Shown here: piece after piece, positions 24,839 to 32,844 of the stretch
Position numbering within the stretch: the stretch's first letter is position 1
Layout: every line of letters starts with the position of its first letter
Origin: Thermoflexus hugenholtzii
GTDB lineage: Bacteria > Chloroflexota > Anaerolineae > Thermoflexales > Thermoflexaceae
Direction of reading: 5' to 3'
Length of the DNA: 64,000 nucleotides
Assembly (NCBI RefSeq): GCF_018771565.1
Contig: NZ_CP076326.1
Coordinates: 2,728,001 to 2,792,000, forward strand
The notes under the pieces: generated by a model
Database searches by the model: none
What the model was told of the DNA's origin: nothing
What the model saw: the letters and a program-made list of their open reading frames with translations, nothing else
Translations under genes and position numbers: made by a program

Positions 24839-26184
24839 AGGTCGTGGTGCTGGGGACCCTCACCGGGATCGCCGGTTCCATCGCCAACCGGCTTGCCGCC
24901 CTGGGCCACGAGGCGATCCCGCTGCCCGGCCAGCAGCCTCCGGAGATCCTCATCGGGTTCCATCCCGAGCTGCTGGTGGTGGTGGCCTCGGAGACCGGCA
25001 TGGAGATCGCCGTGGTGGAGCGGGTGCTCAAAGACACCGGGGCTCCCGTTGTGGCGGTGGCCGCGGCGGGGGATCCCTGGCTCCTCTGGGCCGAGGCGCG
25101 GAAGTTCCCCGTCCTCTCCCCGGAGCGGGCTGCGGAGGAGCTGGCAGGCCGCCTGAGCCAGCTGGTGGAGCAGGCCCGGGCGGGGGATCGGGAGCGCTAC
25201 CTGCAGCAGCTCTACCGGGGCCCGGTGATCGTGGGGACGGCCCCCCGGGTGATCGGCTTCGGGGGCCCGAAAGGGGGGACCGGGAAATCCTCCCTTGCCG
25301 CCAACGCCGCGGCCCTGCTGGCCGCCCTGGGCGTCCCCATCTGGGTGTTCGACGCGGAATCCGACACCCGGGGCAACATGGTGGATTTCTTCCGTCTGGG
25401 GGAGGAGAGCACCGTTTATTCCGTGGTGGACCTCGCCGCGGCCGGGCCGCCCCCGGCGGCGTCCCCGGGGATCTTCCAGCCGGGCGCTCACGTGCCGACT
25501 TTCTGGACCTCCGTGCCTTCCCCGAAGGGTGTGCGCTGGGACCTTCGCCTGACGGCGGGGGTCCTGGTGGTGGACCAGATCCTGGGGGAGCGCTCCGGCC
25601 CGCTGATGGCCCGGGCGGCGGACTGGCTGGAGTTCGGGGTGCGACGGGCGGCGAGCGAGGGCTACACGGTGATCCTGGACTCCGGCAACAACTTGTTGAG
25701 CCCCCTCTCCCTTCGCGCCCTCAACATCGCGGATGTGCTGTTCATCGTCCTGGAGCCGGAGGACACCGGGTTGATCGCTGGGGCCTCCTGGCTGGCGGCG
25801 GTGTATCGGATGGCCGGGCCTGCCGCCTTCGAGCGGATCCGCGTGGTGTTCAACAAGGTGCGTGCGGAGAGCGGGGATCTCCTGGTGAGCCGCCTGCGAG
25901 ATCATGTGGAGGCCATCCTTCGTCAGCGGCTGCCCCGGGCGCTTCCCGTTCGCGTCCTGCCGCTACTGGATGTGGACGTCGCCCGCGCCCAGGCCAACCT
26001 GAGGCTGGGGGTGGAGTTCCTGGCGGCGCTCCAGGCCCTCACCCAGGGCCGATACGCGGCGGAGACGGCTTCGTTCGCCGAGGCCCTGCGAGGCATGCTG
26101 GCGGAGTTCTTTCCGGCCATCGCCCAGGCGGCCTCCTCCCGCCCCGAGCCCCGCGGCGGCCTGCGGCTCCCCTGGCGCCGGTGA
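24835..26184 (+). CDS. tadZ: TadZ/CpaE-like P-loop ATPase
   Basis: A 449-aa ParA/MinD-superfamily protein. Residues 1-120 look like a receiver-type atypical domain. The deviant Walker A is GGPKGGTGKS at 143-152. A VFDAESDTRGN strand and YTVILDSGNNLL follow, consistent with switch segments. CpaE/TadZ localises the Tad apparatus at the cell pole. It ends the plus-strand locus and is separated by 14 nt from the convergent corA. Confidence 0.85.
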   Translation: MKVVVLGTLTGIAGSIANRLAALGHEAIPLPGQQPPEILIGFHPELLVVVASETGMEIAVVERVLKDTGAPVVAVAAAGDPWLLWAEARKFPVLSPERAAEELAGRLSQLVEQARAGDRERYLQQLYRGPVIVGTAPRVIGFGGPKGGTGKSSLAANAAALLAALGVPIWVFDAESDTRGNMVDFFRLGEESTVYSVVDLAAAGPPPAASPGIFQPGAHVPTFWTSVPSPKGVRWDLRLTAGVLVVDQILGERSGPLMARAADWLEFGVRRAASEGYTVILDSGNNLLSPLSLRALNIADVLFIVLEPEDTGLIAGASWLAAVYRMAGPAAFERIRVVFNKVRAESGDLLVSRLRDHVEAILRQRLPRALPVRVLPLLDVDVARAQANLRLGVEFLAALQALTQGRYAAETASFAEALRGMLAEFFPAIAQAASSRPEPRGGLRLPWRR

Positions 26185-26198
26185 AAGGTTCGGCTCCA

Positions 26199-27161
26199 TC
26201 ACAGCCAGCCCCGTCGGCGGAAGAAGAGCGCCAGGCCGGCGCTGATCCCTGCCATCATCAGGAGGGCCATGGGATACCCCCATGGCCACTCCAGCTCCGG
26301 CATGTAGCGAAAGTTCATCCCGTAGATCCCGGCCACCAGGGCGTTGGCCATCAGGATGATGGAGGCGATGGTGAGGACTTTGACGATCTCGTTCAGGCGG
26401 TTGGACTGCAGGGAGAGATAGCTCTCCAGGGCTCCTGAGAGCATGTCCCGGTAGAGATCGATGCTCTCGATCAGCCGGACCAGCCGGTCGTAGAGGTCCT
26501 GGAAGTAGGCCATGTCCTCCGAGCGGAAGACGGGGAGCTCGTGCCGCAGCAGAAGGTTGATCACCTCGCGCTCCGGGGCCACCACCCGGCGCAGCTCCAG
26601 CAGGGTCTTGCGCATGCGGAAGATCGCCTCCACCAGATGGCCGTCGCCTCCCGCGAACATCCGTTCCTCCAGCTCCTCCACCTCCTCCGCGATCCGATCC
26701 AGGGCCGGGAAGTAGCCGTCCACGACGGCATCGAGGAGATCATAGACCACGCTCCCGGGCGTGGGCACCCGTTGTCGTTCCGGACCCTGCCAGCGAGCGA
26801 TGACCTGCTCCACCTCCGGGATCGGCTGGGAGCGGATGGTGACCACATAGCGAGGGCCGGCGAAGATGTGGAGGGGGCGGAGGGACAGCCCGTCCTCCGT
26901 CTCATATCCCACCGCGTAAAAGGCGATGAAGTAGTGATCGGGGTAGGCATCTACCTTGGGCCGCTCCCGCGCCCGAAAGGCATCCTCCAGGGCCAGGGGA
27001 TGGAACCCGAAGGCCTCCCGGAGCCGCTGGCGATCCGCCTCCTCCGGGGGACACAGGTCCAGCCAGAGGAAGCCGTCGGAGCGGGCGAGGAGGGCCGGGA
27101 TGGCCTCCTCCCTCGTTGAAACCTCTGCGCCTCCCCCTGGGATCACCCAACGGATGCTCAT
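26199..27161 (-). CDS. corA: Magnesium/cobalt transporter CorA
   Basis: A 320-aa CorA channel subunit for Mg2+ uptake. It has the large cytoplasmic domain and a long stalk helix, then two C-terminal transmembrane helices with the GMN selectivity motif YGMNF (281-283) between them, and a basic C-terminus. Length is typical. The start at 27161 (MSIRWV) has GAGGA upstream; a longer in-frame reading exists but lacks a site. It lies 40 nt downstream of the threonine aldolase gene. Confidence 0.95.
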   Translation of the reverse strand: MSIRWVIPGGGAEVSTREEAIPALLARSDGFLWLDLCPPEEADRQRLREAFGFHPLALEDAFRARERPKVDAYPDHYFIAFYAVGYETEDGLSLRPLHIFAGPRYVVTIRSQPIPEVEQVIARWQGPERQRVPTPGSVVYDLLDAVVDGYFPALDRIAEEVEELEERMFAGGDGHLVEAIFRMRKTLLELRRVVAPEREVINLLLRHELPVFRSEDMAYFQDLYDRLVRLIESIDLYRDMLSGALESYLSLQSNRLNEIVKVLTIASIILMANALVAGIYGMNFRYMPELEWPWGYPMALLMMAGISAGLALFFRRRGWL

Positions 27162-27201
27162 GCGAGGATCCTCATCGCGTTTCGGGCGTGAAGGGAGCCC
27201 T

Positions 27202-28272
27202 TCACGAGAGGTGAGGCCCACGCATCGCCTGGCCTACCACCTCCGCGATGGCCCGGAGGGCCTGATCGATGTCCGTGTCATCGATCCAGTAGTGGGTCAC
27301 GGCCCGGAAGCGCCGGGGACCCCAGCGCAGGATCCTCACCCGGCGCTCGGCCAGGGCGGCGAGGAACGCCTCCTCCGAGAGCGACAGCTGAGGGTCCAGC
27401 TCGAAGATCACGATGTTGGTCTGCACCCGATGGGCTTCGATGCGGATCCCGGGGATCTCCGCCAGGCCCTCGGCCAGGCGCCGGGCCCGCCGGTGATCCT
27501 CCGCCAGACGATCCACCATCGTCTCCAGGGCGACCAGGCCGGCGGCGGCCAGCACTCCGGCTTGCCGCATGCCTCCGCCCACCATCTTGCGCACCCGGCG
27601 GGCCTCCCGGATGAACGCGGCGGGCCCACAGATCAGCGAGCCCACCGGCGCGCATAGCCCTTTGCTGAGACAAAAGGTCACCGTGTCCGCATGCCGGGCC
27701 AGCTCCGCCGCCGGCACCCCCAGCGCCACCGCCGCGTTGAAGATCCGGGCGCCGTCGATGTGGACGCGCAATCCATGCCGGTCGGCCAGGGCCCGCACCG
27801 CCTGGAGATAATCCGGCGGCAACGCCGCGCCCATGCAGCGGTTATGAGTGTTCTCCAGGGCGATCAACCGGGTCCGCGGATGATGCACATCCTCCGTCCG
27901 GATGGCCGCCTCGATGTCCTCCAAGCGTATGGTCCCGTCGGGCTGGTTGGGGACCGGGCGCGGGTGGATGCCGCCCAGGGCGGCCATCCCGCCTACTTCG
28001 GAGAGGAACGTGTGGGCCTGATCCCCTACGATCACCTCATCGCCCCGGCCGCAGTGGGTGAGGAGGGAGACCAGGTTGGCCATGGTGCCGCTGGCGACGA
28101 AGAGGGCGGCCTCCTTCCCCATCCGCTCGGCGGCCACCTCCTCCAGCCGCCGCACCGTCGGGTCCTCCTCAAATACGTCATCCCCCACCTCCGCCCGGGC
28201 CATGGCCTCCCGCATGGCCGGCGTGGGATGCGTCACCGTGTCGCTGCGCAAATCGATCCATCCGTCCAGCAT
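27202..28272 (-). CDS. ltaE: Low-specificity L-threonine aldolase
   Basis: A 356-aa PLP enzyme that splits L-threonine/L-allo-threonine into glycine and acetaldehyde. Family landmarks are IDLRSDTVTHPTPAMREAM at the N-terminus, HIDGARIFNAAVALG (Asp that binds the PLP ring) and FCLSKGLCAPVGS with the Schiff-base Lys. The start at 28272 follows GAGGGGGA; longer readings extend into the upstream repeat-bearing spacer. Probably cotranscribed with corA. Confidence 0.95.
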   Translation of the reverse strand: MLDGWIDLRSDTVTHPTPAMREAMARAEVGDDVFEEDPTVRRLEEVAAERMGKEAALFVASGTMANLVSLLTHCGRGDEVIVGDQAHTFLSEVGGMAALGGIHPRPVPNQPDGTIRLEDIEAAIRTEDVHHPRTRLIALENTHNRCMGAALPPDYLQAVRALADRHGLRVHIDGARIFNAAVALGVPAAELARHADTVTFCLSKGLCAPVGSLICGPAAFIREARRVRKMVGGGMRQAGVLAAAGLVALETMVDRLAEDHRRARRLAEGLAEIPGIRIEAHRVQTNIVIFELDPQLSLSEEAFLAALAERRVRILRWGPRRFRAVTHYWIDDTDIDQALRAIAEVVGQAMRGPHLS

Positions 28273-28339
28273 CTTCCCCCTCGTTCGCTTCAGATGGGAC
28301 TCAATCTCCCAGGGAACTCCTCGGATGACGCAAGAAGTC

Positions 28340-28392
28340 GCGGCTGAAGCCGCTCCGACAACAACGATTGTAGGCCGAAATTCATTTCGACC
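28340..28392. repeat. Two adjacent REP-like hairpins
   Basis: GCGGCT/AGCCGC (28340-28353) and GGCCGAAAT/ATTTCGACC (28373-28392, one mismatch) lie side by side in the 166-nt spacer upstream of ltaE. Paired short hairpins of this type often occur as dispersed intergenic repeats. I see no second copy in this window, so dispersal is a guess. Confidence 0.4.
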
Positions 28393-28438
28393 GCTATCCC
28401 GGGCCGGTGAGGGGCTTTTGTCTCCAACCGCGATCTCT

Positions 28439-28900
28439 TCATGCGGATGGAGATTCCTCAGACCTCCGGGAGGCGTCCGTCCGCTGGCGGGCCAGCAGGC
28501 GGCTCTTTTTGATCCACGGATATCGATCGATGACATGGGCGCGCATGTAGCGCCCCTTGGATTCCGCCCGCAGGAGGCCTGCGAAGACCTCCGGCGGCAC
28601 CCCGTAATAGAGATAAACCCCCTTGTTGAAAGCGACCTCCAGGATCCTCTCCTCGGGGTGATAACGCACCGCGCTGATCATGCTGGAGTCCACACCGATC
28701 CATCCCGAAGGGAGGCGCTCCGCTTCGAGGGGAAGCCCCAGGGCCTCCAGCAACGGCCGCCACTTCCGCAACGGCGCGATGGAGAGCGTCCCCTCTCCCC
28801 CGCGCACCTCCAGGCGGACGGAGAGATCCGGCGATTCCCTCCACCGCAGACGGAGCGCGTCAGTCTCGGGATCGTATTCCACCCATTGCCCGGTCTCCAT
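28439..28900 (-). CDS. KTSC-domain protein
   Basis: A 153-aa protein. The C-terminal half contains a KTSC domain: SSMISAVRYHPEERILEV, then the KGVYLYYGVPPEVFAGLL stretch and SKGRYMRAHV. KTSC domains occur alone or fused to synthetase-like and nuclease-like proteins, and their role is unclear; RNA binding has been suggested. The N-terminal half (about 70 residues) is unrecognised. GGAGGAGAT precedes the start. It lies 18 nt after the glycosyltransferase gene, so is likely part of that operon. Confidence 0.8.
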   Translation of the reverse strand: METGQWVEYDPETDALRLRWRESPDLSVRLEVRGGEGTLSIAPLRKWRPLLEALGLPLEAERLPSGWIGVDSSMISAVRYHPEERILEVAFNKGVYLYYGVPPEVFAGLLRAESKGRYMRAHVIDRYPWIKKSRLLARQRTDASRRSEESPSA

Positions 28901-28918
28901 CTCCTCCCTCCTTTCGCC

Positions 28919-30073
28919 TCACACGCCGCGCATCCCCCGGCGGACCCGTTCCCGAACCTCTTCGTAGAACTCCACCACACGGCGGGCAATCTCGTCCCAA
29001 TCATACTGGCGGGCGCGCTGGCGGCCGGCGGCGCTCATCCGCGCCCGCAGGGCGGGATCGCGCAGCAGCCGCAACAGGGCCTCCGCCAGGGCCTCCGGGT
29101 CCTCCGGGGGAACCAGGAAACCCTGCACGCCGTCCTCCACCACCTCGTTATAGCCCGGGATATCGGTGGCGACCACCGGCACCCCCGCCGCCATGGCCTC
29201 CAGGAGCACGATGCCGAAGCTCTCCATCCCAATGGAAGGGGCGCAGAACACGGTGGCCGCCCGATAGTAACGGGGCAGCTCGGCGTCCGGCACGTAGCCG
29301 ATGAAACGAACCTGGCGCAGGCGCAGCGCCCAGGCCTGGGCCACATAAGGCGCCTTCTCCGCCTTTCCGAAGGCCCCCACCACCAGCAGCCGGGCCTCTG
29401 GACATGCGGCCTGCACCCGGGCGAAGGCCTCCAGGAGATAGCGCAATCCCTTGCGCCGCTCCAGACGCCCCACGAAGAGGACGGTGGGACGGCCGTCGTC
29501 GAAGGGCTCAGGGGGACAAAGGGCGGGATCGGCGAAGCGGGCATAGTCGATGCCGTTGGGGATGACGACGTAATCCGCCGGGAAGTAGCGCATGTGATAC
29601 TGCCGCGCTGCCTCCGAGACCGCGATGCAGCCGTCCAGCCGCTTGAAGAACCGCCGCAGCAGCGGCTTGCCGTAGTAATACGTCCGGCTCACCTCCCGAT
29701 AGGCGTGGAACGTGCCCACGGCGATGGCCTGAGGGACCAGATCCCGGTGCCGCAGGACCGCGAGGGGGAGGGCGGGGGTGAGGGGTTCGTGCAGGTGCAA
29801 CACATCGTAGGCGCCGGACTGCAGGATACCTTTGATCCGGCGGTAGAGGCGCGGCGAGAGGGTGATCCGGGCGATGGAGCCGGCGAAGGGGAAAGCGATC
29901 ACCGAGGCCGAGGCGTTGATGAACCCGTCCCCGCTGGACCGTCCGTCGGAGGCCGGCGCGATGATGTGGGCCTCATGGCCCAGGCGCTGCAGGCTCCGGG
30001 CCAGATGGGCGATGTGGTTGTTCACCCCGCCGGGCACGGCGAAATCGTAAGGGGACACCAGGGCGATGCGCAT
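28919..30073 (-). CDS. GT4 glycosyltransferase, PimA-like
   Basis: A 384-aa GT-B retaining glycosyltransferase. The N-terminal MRIALVSPYDFAVPGGVNNH with its glycine-rich acceptor loop is very like PimA, the phosphatidylinositol mannosyltransferase. The C-terminal donor-binding region has FVGRLERRKGL and the EX7E-like ESFGIVLLEAMAAGVPVVAT. It probably adds a sugar, perhaps mannose, to an inositol lipid. The start at 30073 was chosen at the family N-terminus, with GGAGG 9 nt upstream. It follows an acyltransferase and inositol phosphate synthase in one minus-strand run, which supports the PimA reading. Another sugar-nucleotide specificity cannot be excluded. Confidence 0.85.
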   Translation of the reverse strand: MRIALVSPYDFAVPGGVNNHIAHLARSLQRLGHEAHIIAPASDGRSSGDGFINASASVIAFPFAGSIARITLSPRLYRRIKGILQSGAYDVLHLHEPLTPALPLAVLRHRDLVPQAIAVGTFHAYREVSRTYYYGKPLLRRFFKRLDGCIAVSEAARQYHMRYFPADYVVIPNGIDYARFADPALCPPEPFDDGRPTVLFVGRLERRKGLRYLLEAFARVQAACPEARLLVVGAFGKAEKAPYVAQAWALRLRQVRFIGYVPDAELPRYYRAATVFCAPSIGMESFGIVLLEAMAAGVPVVATDIPGYNEVVEDGVQGFLVPPEDPEALAEALLRLLRDPALRARMSAAGRQRARQYDWDEIARRVVEFYEEVRERVRRGMRGV

Positions 30074-30119
30074 GGACGGCGGCCTCCAGCCCCGCCGGTC
30101 GGACGGCAGTCCCATCCCC

Positions 30120-31019
30120 TCAAGCGCGCCGTTCCCCCGGCCGGATCTGCCAGATGGGAGTGGTCAACACCCACTGCTCGGGAGCCTCCCGCAGGACCCC
30201 GGCGAAGATCTCCAGGACCCGGGCGATGAGTTCGTCCCGAGCCTCCGTGGACCTCCCGGATGGCCAGAGGGGAGGCCAGACCCGCAAAGAGACCCCCTGG
30301 GTCTCCCGCCGGGCGAAGGCGGGCAGCACCGGAGCGCCCTGGCGGACCGCCAGCTCGGCGTAGCCGTCCGGCAGCCATGCCTCCGCCCCAAAGAAAGCAT
30401 ACACCCGACCGCTCCCGGTGGTGTCGCGGTCCAGGGCCAGGGCGACGATCCCTCCCTGTCGGAGGGTGCGGAAGACCTCCCGGAGGGCCCCATCCGCCGG
30501 GATCAGCCGGAGGCCGTGGGCGCCCCGCAGCCGGCAGAGATAGCGGAACATCGCGGGCGGGCGCACCGCCTCCGCGACCGCGAGGGCCGGGAAGCCGCTG
30601 GCCCCCAGCAGCTGCAGCCCCCACTCCACGCAGCCGTAGTGCGCGCTCACCACGATCCCGCCCTGGCCCGCCCGCACCGTTTCCTCGAGATGCGCCCATC
30701 CCTCCACCCGGATGGAGGAGAACCAGGCCCTCGGCGGACGGTGGGGGGCCTGGAAGAGGTCCACGTAATTTTGCCAGAGGAGCCGGAAGGCCCGGCGGGC
30801 CGTCCGATGCACCGCCGGGTCCTCCGGCGAGACCCCCAGCACGTGAGCCAGGTTATCCCGCAGGCCGGCCGTGGCGGGCAGGATGGGATAGCACACGTCG
30901 GCCAGGCGTGCGGCCAGCATATAGGCGAAGCGGGGCGGCAGCCGCCCGGCCGCCGCCCCGAGGCCCCGAAAGAGGAGATACACCGCCCAGGCCAGCGCCT
31001 CAGACCCCGCGTCCCGCAA
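30120..31019 (-). CDS. Lysophospholipid acyltransferase family (HtrB/PatA-like)
   Basis: A 299-aa protein with an N-terminal hydrophobic segment and an acyltransferase core: [12 protein letters not shown] carries the H(x4)E type catalytic motif (HYGCVE), and [13 protein letters not shown] matches the DRD region of the LpxL/HtrB family. In a bacterium without lipid A this family includes PatA, which acylates phosphatidylinositol mannosides. Position between ino1 and a pimA-like gene supports that role. It starts inside the last 20 nt of ino1. Confidence 0.85.
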   Translation of the reverse strand: MRDAGSEALAWAVYLLFRGLGAAAGRLPPRFAYMLAARLADVCYPILPATAGLRDNLAHVLGVSPEDPAVHRTARRAFRLLWQNYVDLFQAPHRPPRAWFSSIRVEGWAHLEETVRAGQGGIVVSAHYGCVEWGLQLLGASGFPALAVAEAVRPPAMFRYLCRLRGAHGLRLIPADGALREVFRTLRQGGIVALALDRDTTGSGRVYAFFGAEAWLPDGYAELAVRQGAPVLPAFARRETQGVSLRVWPPLWPSGRSTEARDELIARVLEIFAGVLREAPEQWVLTTPIWQIRPGERRA

Positions 31020-32082
31020 TGAAATCCTCCACCATCTGCCGGGCGATGTGGTCAGGGAACTGGCGAGGAGGCGATTTCATGAAATACGCCGAGGGGCCGA
31101 TCAGCGCCCCCTTGAGCCCGCGGTCGAGGGCGATCTTGGCGCAGCGCACCGCATCGATCACCACCCCCGCCGAGTTCGGGCTGTCCCACACCTCCAGCTT
31201 CGCCTCGAGGGAAATGGGCGCCCCGCCGAAGGTGGTCCCCTCAATCCGGATGTAGCACCACTTGCGGTCCTGCAGCCAGGGGACGTAGTCGCTGGGGCCG
31301 ATGTGGATGTTCTCCGGCGGGAGCTCGTAGGGGATCAAGCTGGTCACCGCGCTGGTCTTGGAGATCTTCTTGGACTCCAGCCGCTCCCGCTCCAGCATGT
31401 TCAGGAAGTCCGTGTTGCCTCCGAAGTTCAGCTGATAGGTCCGCTCCACCCGCACGCCTCGTTCGATGAAGAGCTGGGTGAGCACGCGGTGGAGGATCGT
31501 CGCCCCCACCTGGGACTTCACGTCATCGCCGATCACCGGGAGGCCGGCCTCCTCAAACCGTTGCTGCCAGTAGGGCTCCCGGGCGATGAACACCGGGATC
31601 CCGTTCACGAAGGCGCAGCCCGCGTCCAGCACCTGCTCCACATACCATTTGGTGGCCTCCTCGCTGCCCACGGGCAGGAAGTTCACCACCACGTCGGTGC
31701 CCGTGTCCTTGAGGATCTTGACGATGTTGTCCGTCGGGCCGGGGGCCTTGCGGATGATCCCGGAGAGATAGCGGCCGATCCCATCGTGGGTCATGCCCCG
31801 ATAGACCTTCACCCCCAGCCGGGGCACGTCGGCGAACTTCAGGGTGTTGTTGGGCGGGGTGAAGATGGCCTCCGAAAGATCTTTCCCCACCTTGTTGACG
31901 TCGATGTCGAAGGCCGCCGTGAACTCGATGTCTCCCACATGGTAAGGGCCCAGCCGCACGTGCATCAGGCCGGGGACGAAGGCGTCGTCGGGGGCGTTCC
32001 GGTAATACCACACGCCCTGGACCAGGGCGGAGGCGCAGTTCCCGACGCCGATGATGGCCACGCGCACCTTTCGATCCGCCAC
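31000..32082 (-). CDS. ino1: myo-Inositol-1-phosphate synthase
   Basis: A 360-aa NAD-dependent enzyme that converts glucose 6-phosphate to myo-inositol 1-phosphate. The Rossmann start is [16 protein letters not shown]. Later family blocks include [40 protein letters not shown] and [12 protein letters not shown]. Length matches the archaeal/actinobacterial short form. The start is GTG at 32082 with GGGAGG 7 nt upstream. A good promoter lies at 32122-32150. It supplies the head group for inositol phospholipids; two lipid-modifying genes follow. No PI synthase gene (CDP-alcohol phosphatidyltransferase) is in the window. Confidence 0.96.
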   Translation of the reverse strand: MADRKVRVAIIGVGNCASALVQGVWYYRNAPDDAFVPGLMHVRLGPYHVGDIEFTAAFDIDVNKVGKDLSEAIFTPPNNTLKFADVPRLGVKVYRGMTHDGIGRYLSGIIRKAPGPTDNIVKILKDTGTDVVVNFLPVGSEEATKWYVEQVLDAGCAFVNGIPVFIAREPYWQQRFEEAGLPVIGDDVKSQVGATILHRVLTQLFIERGVRVERTYQLNFGGNTDFLNMLERERLESKKISKTSAVTSLIPYELPPENIHIGPSDYVPWLQDRKWCYIRIEGTTFGGAPISLEAKLEVWDSPNSAGVVIDAVRCAKIALDRGLKGALIGPSAYFMKSPPRQFPDHIARQMVEDFIAGRGV

Positions 32083-32121
32083 GGTGGAACCTCCCGCAGG
32101 TGAGGATGGCTCATTTGCATT

Positions 32122-32150
32122 ACTTTAGCCGAGCTGTCTCCCCTCGCCAA
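32122..32150 (-). promoter_or_regulatory. SigA promoter of the ino1 operon
   Basis: The minus strand has TTGGCG (32145-32150), a 17-bp spacer and TAAAGT (32122-32127). The -10 is identical to the one in front of trpS. The start codon is about 35 nt past the predicted transcription start. Confidence 0.65.
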
Positions 32151-32234
32151 AAGCAGCGCCCCGACGCGGGCTTGCCCCGGCGGCGGAGTTCCCCAATGAT
32201 GAGAAGTCAGAAAGGGGAGGATGGGGGAGGTCCG

Positions 32235-32723
32235 ATGCGGTTGCCTCGCGCATGGTGGGTGGTCGCCAGCGCCGCGGCCAGCGACTGGCACTGGCGGGAC
32301 TTCTTCCGGGATCCGGCCGAAGAAGGGCGCAACTGGGGCGGGCGGGAGTGGATCCGTTCGCCTCTCTCATGGGCCCGCATCCGCGAGATGCGTCGAGGGG
32401 ATATCGTGGTGGCGTATCAGGCGGGAGAGGGAGTGATCGGGCTGGCCCGCCTGGCCTCGGACGGCTATCCGGAGGTCCCCGGCGGGCCTTACGACACCTT
32501 CGACCTGGCCCCCGCTCCCGTCCTCTTGCTCCACGAGCCCATTCCCCTCGCCCTGATCCGCCAGCTCCCCGGGGCCCGATCTCACTTCGAGTTCCTCCGC
32601 CTCCATCACGGCACCGTCTTCCGGATCACACCCGAGGGGCTGGAGGCTCTCCTCCGGCTGATCCGGGCCCTGAACCCCGAGCAGGCTGCGGATCTGGATG
32701 CCTTCCTGCGAGACTATAATTGA
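32235..32723 (+). CDS. EVE-domain (PUA-like) protein
   Basis: A 162-aa protein. RAWWVVASAAASDWHW and MRRGDIVVAYQAG, followed by VIGLARLAS, match the EVE fold: an aromatic cage between beta strands. EVE domains belong to the PUA-like group and bind modified bases in RNA or DNA. The start at 32235 follows GGGGGAGG; an earlier in-frame start would run through the divergent promoter region. Standing next to a NurA-HerA operon, a link to nucleic-acid processing is possible. Confidence 0.75.
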   Translation: MRLPRAWWVVASAAASDWHWRDFFRDPAEEGRNWGGREWIRSPLSWARIREMRRGDIVVAYQAGEGVIGLARLASDGYPEVPGGPYDTFDLAPAPVLLLHEPIPLALIRQLPGARSHFEFLRLHHGTVFRITPEGLEALLRLIRALNPEQAADLDAFLRDYN

Positions 32724-32729
32724 GGTGCT

Positions 32730-32748
32730 CCACGGATCATTCGTGTGA
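32730..32748. repeat. Dispersed palindrome, copy 2 (CCACGGATCATTCGTGTGA)
   Basis: Differs at three positions from copy 1 at 19764-19782. It begins 7 nt after the EVE-protein stop. Confidence 0.45.
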
Positions 32749-32844
32749 GCCTTCGTAAGGAAGGAAGAGCGCAACGGTTCGAAAGGGGCGTCGGAGAGGG
32801 AGGGATGTGCGGCGGCCTCCAGTCCGGGAAGGGGGAGATCTGGC

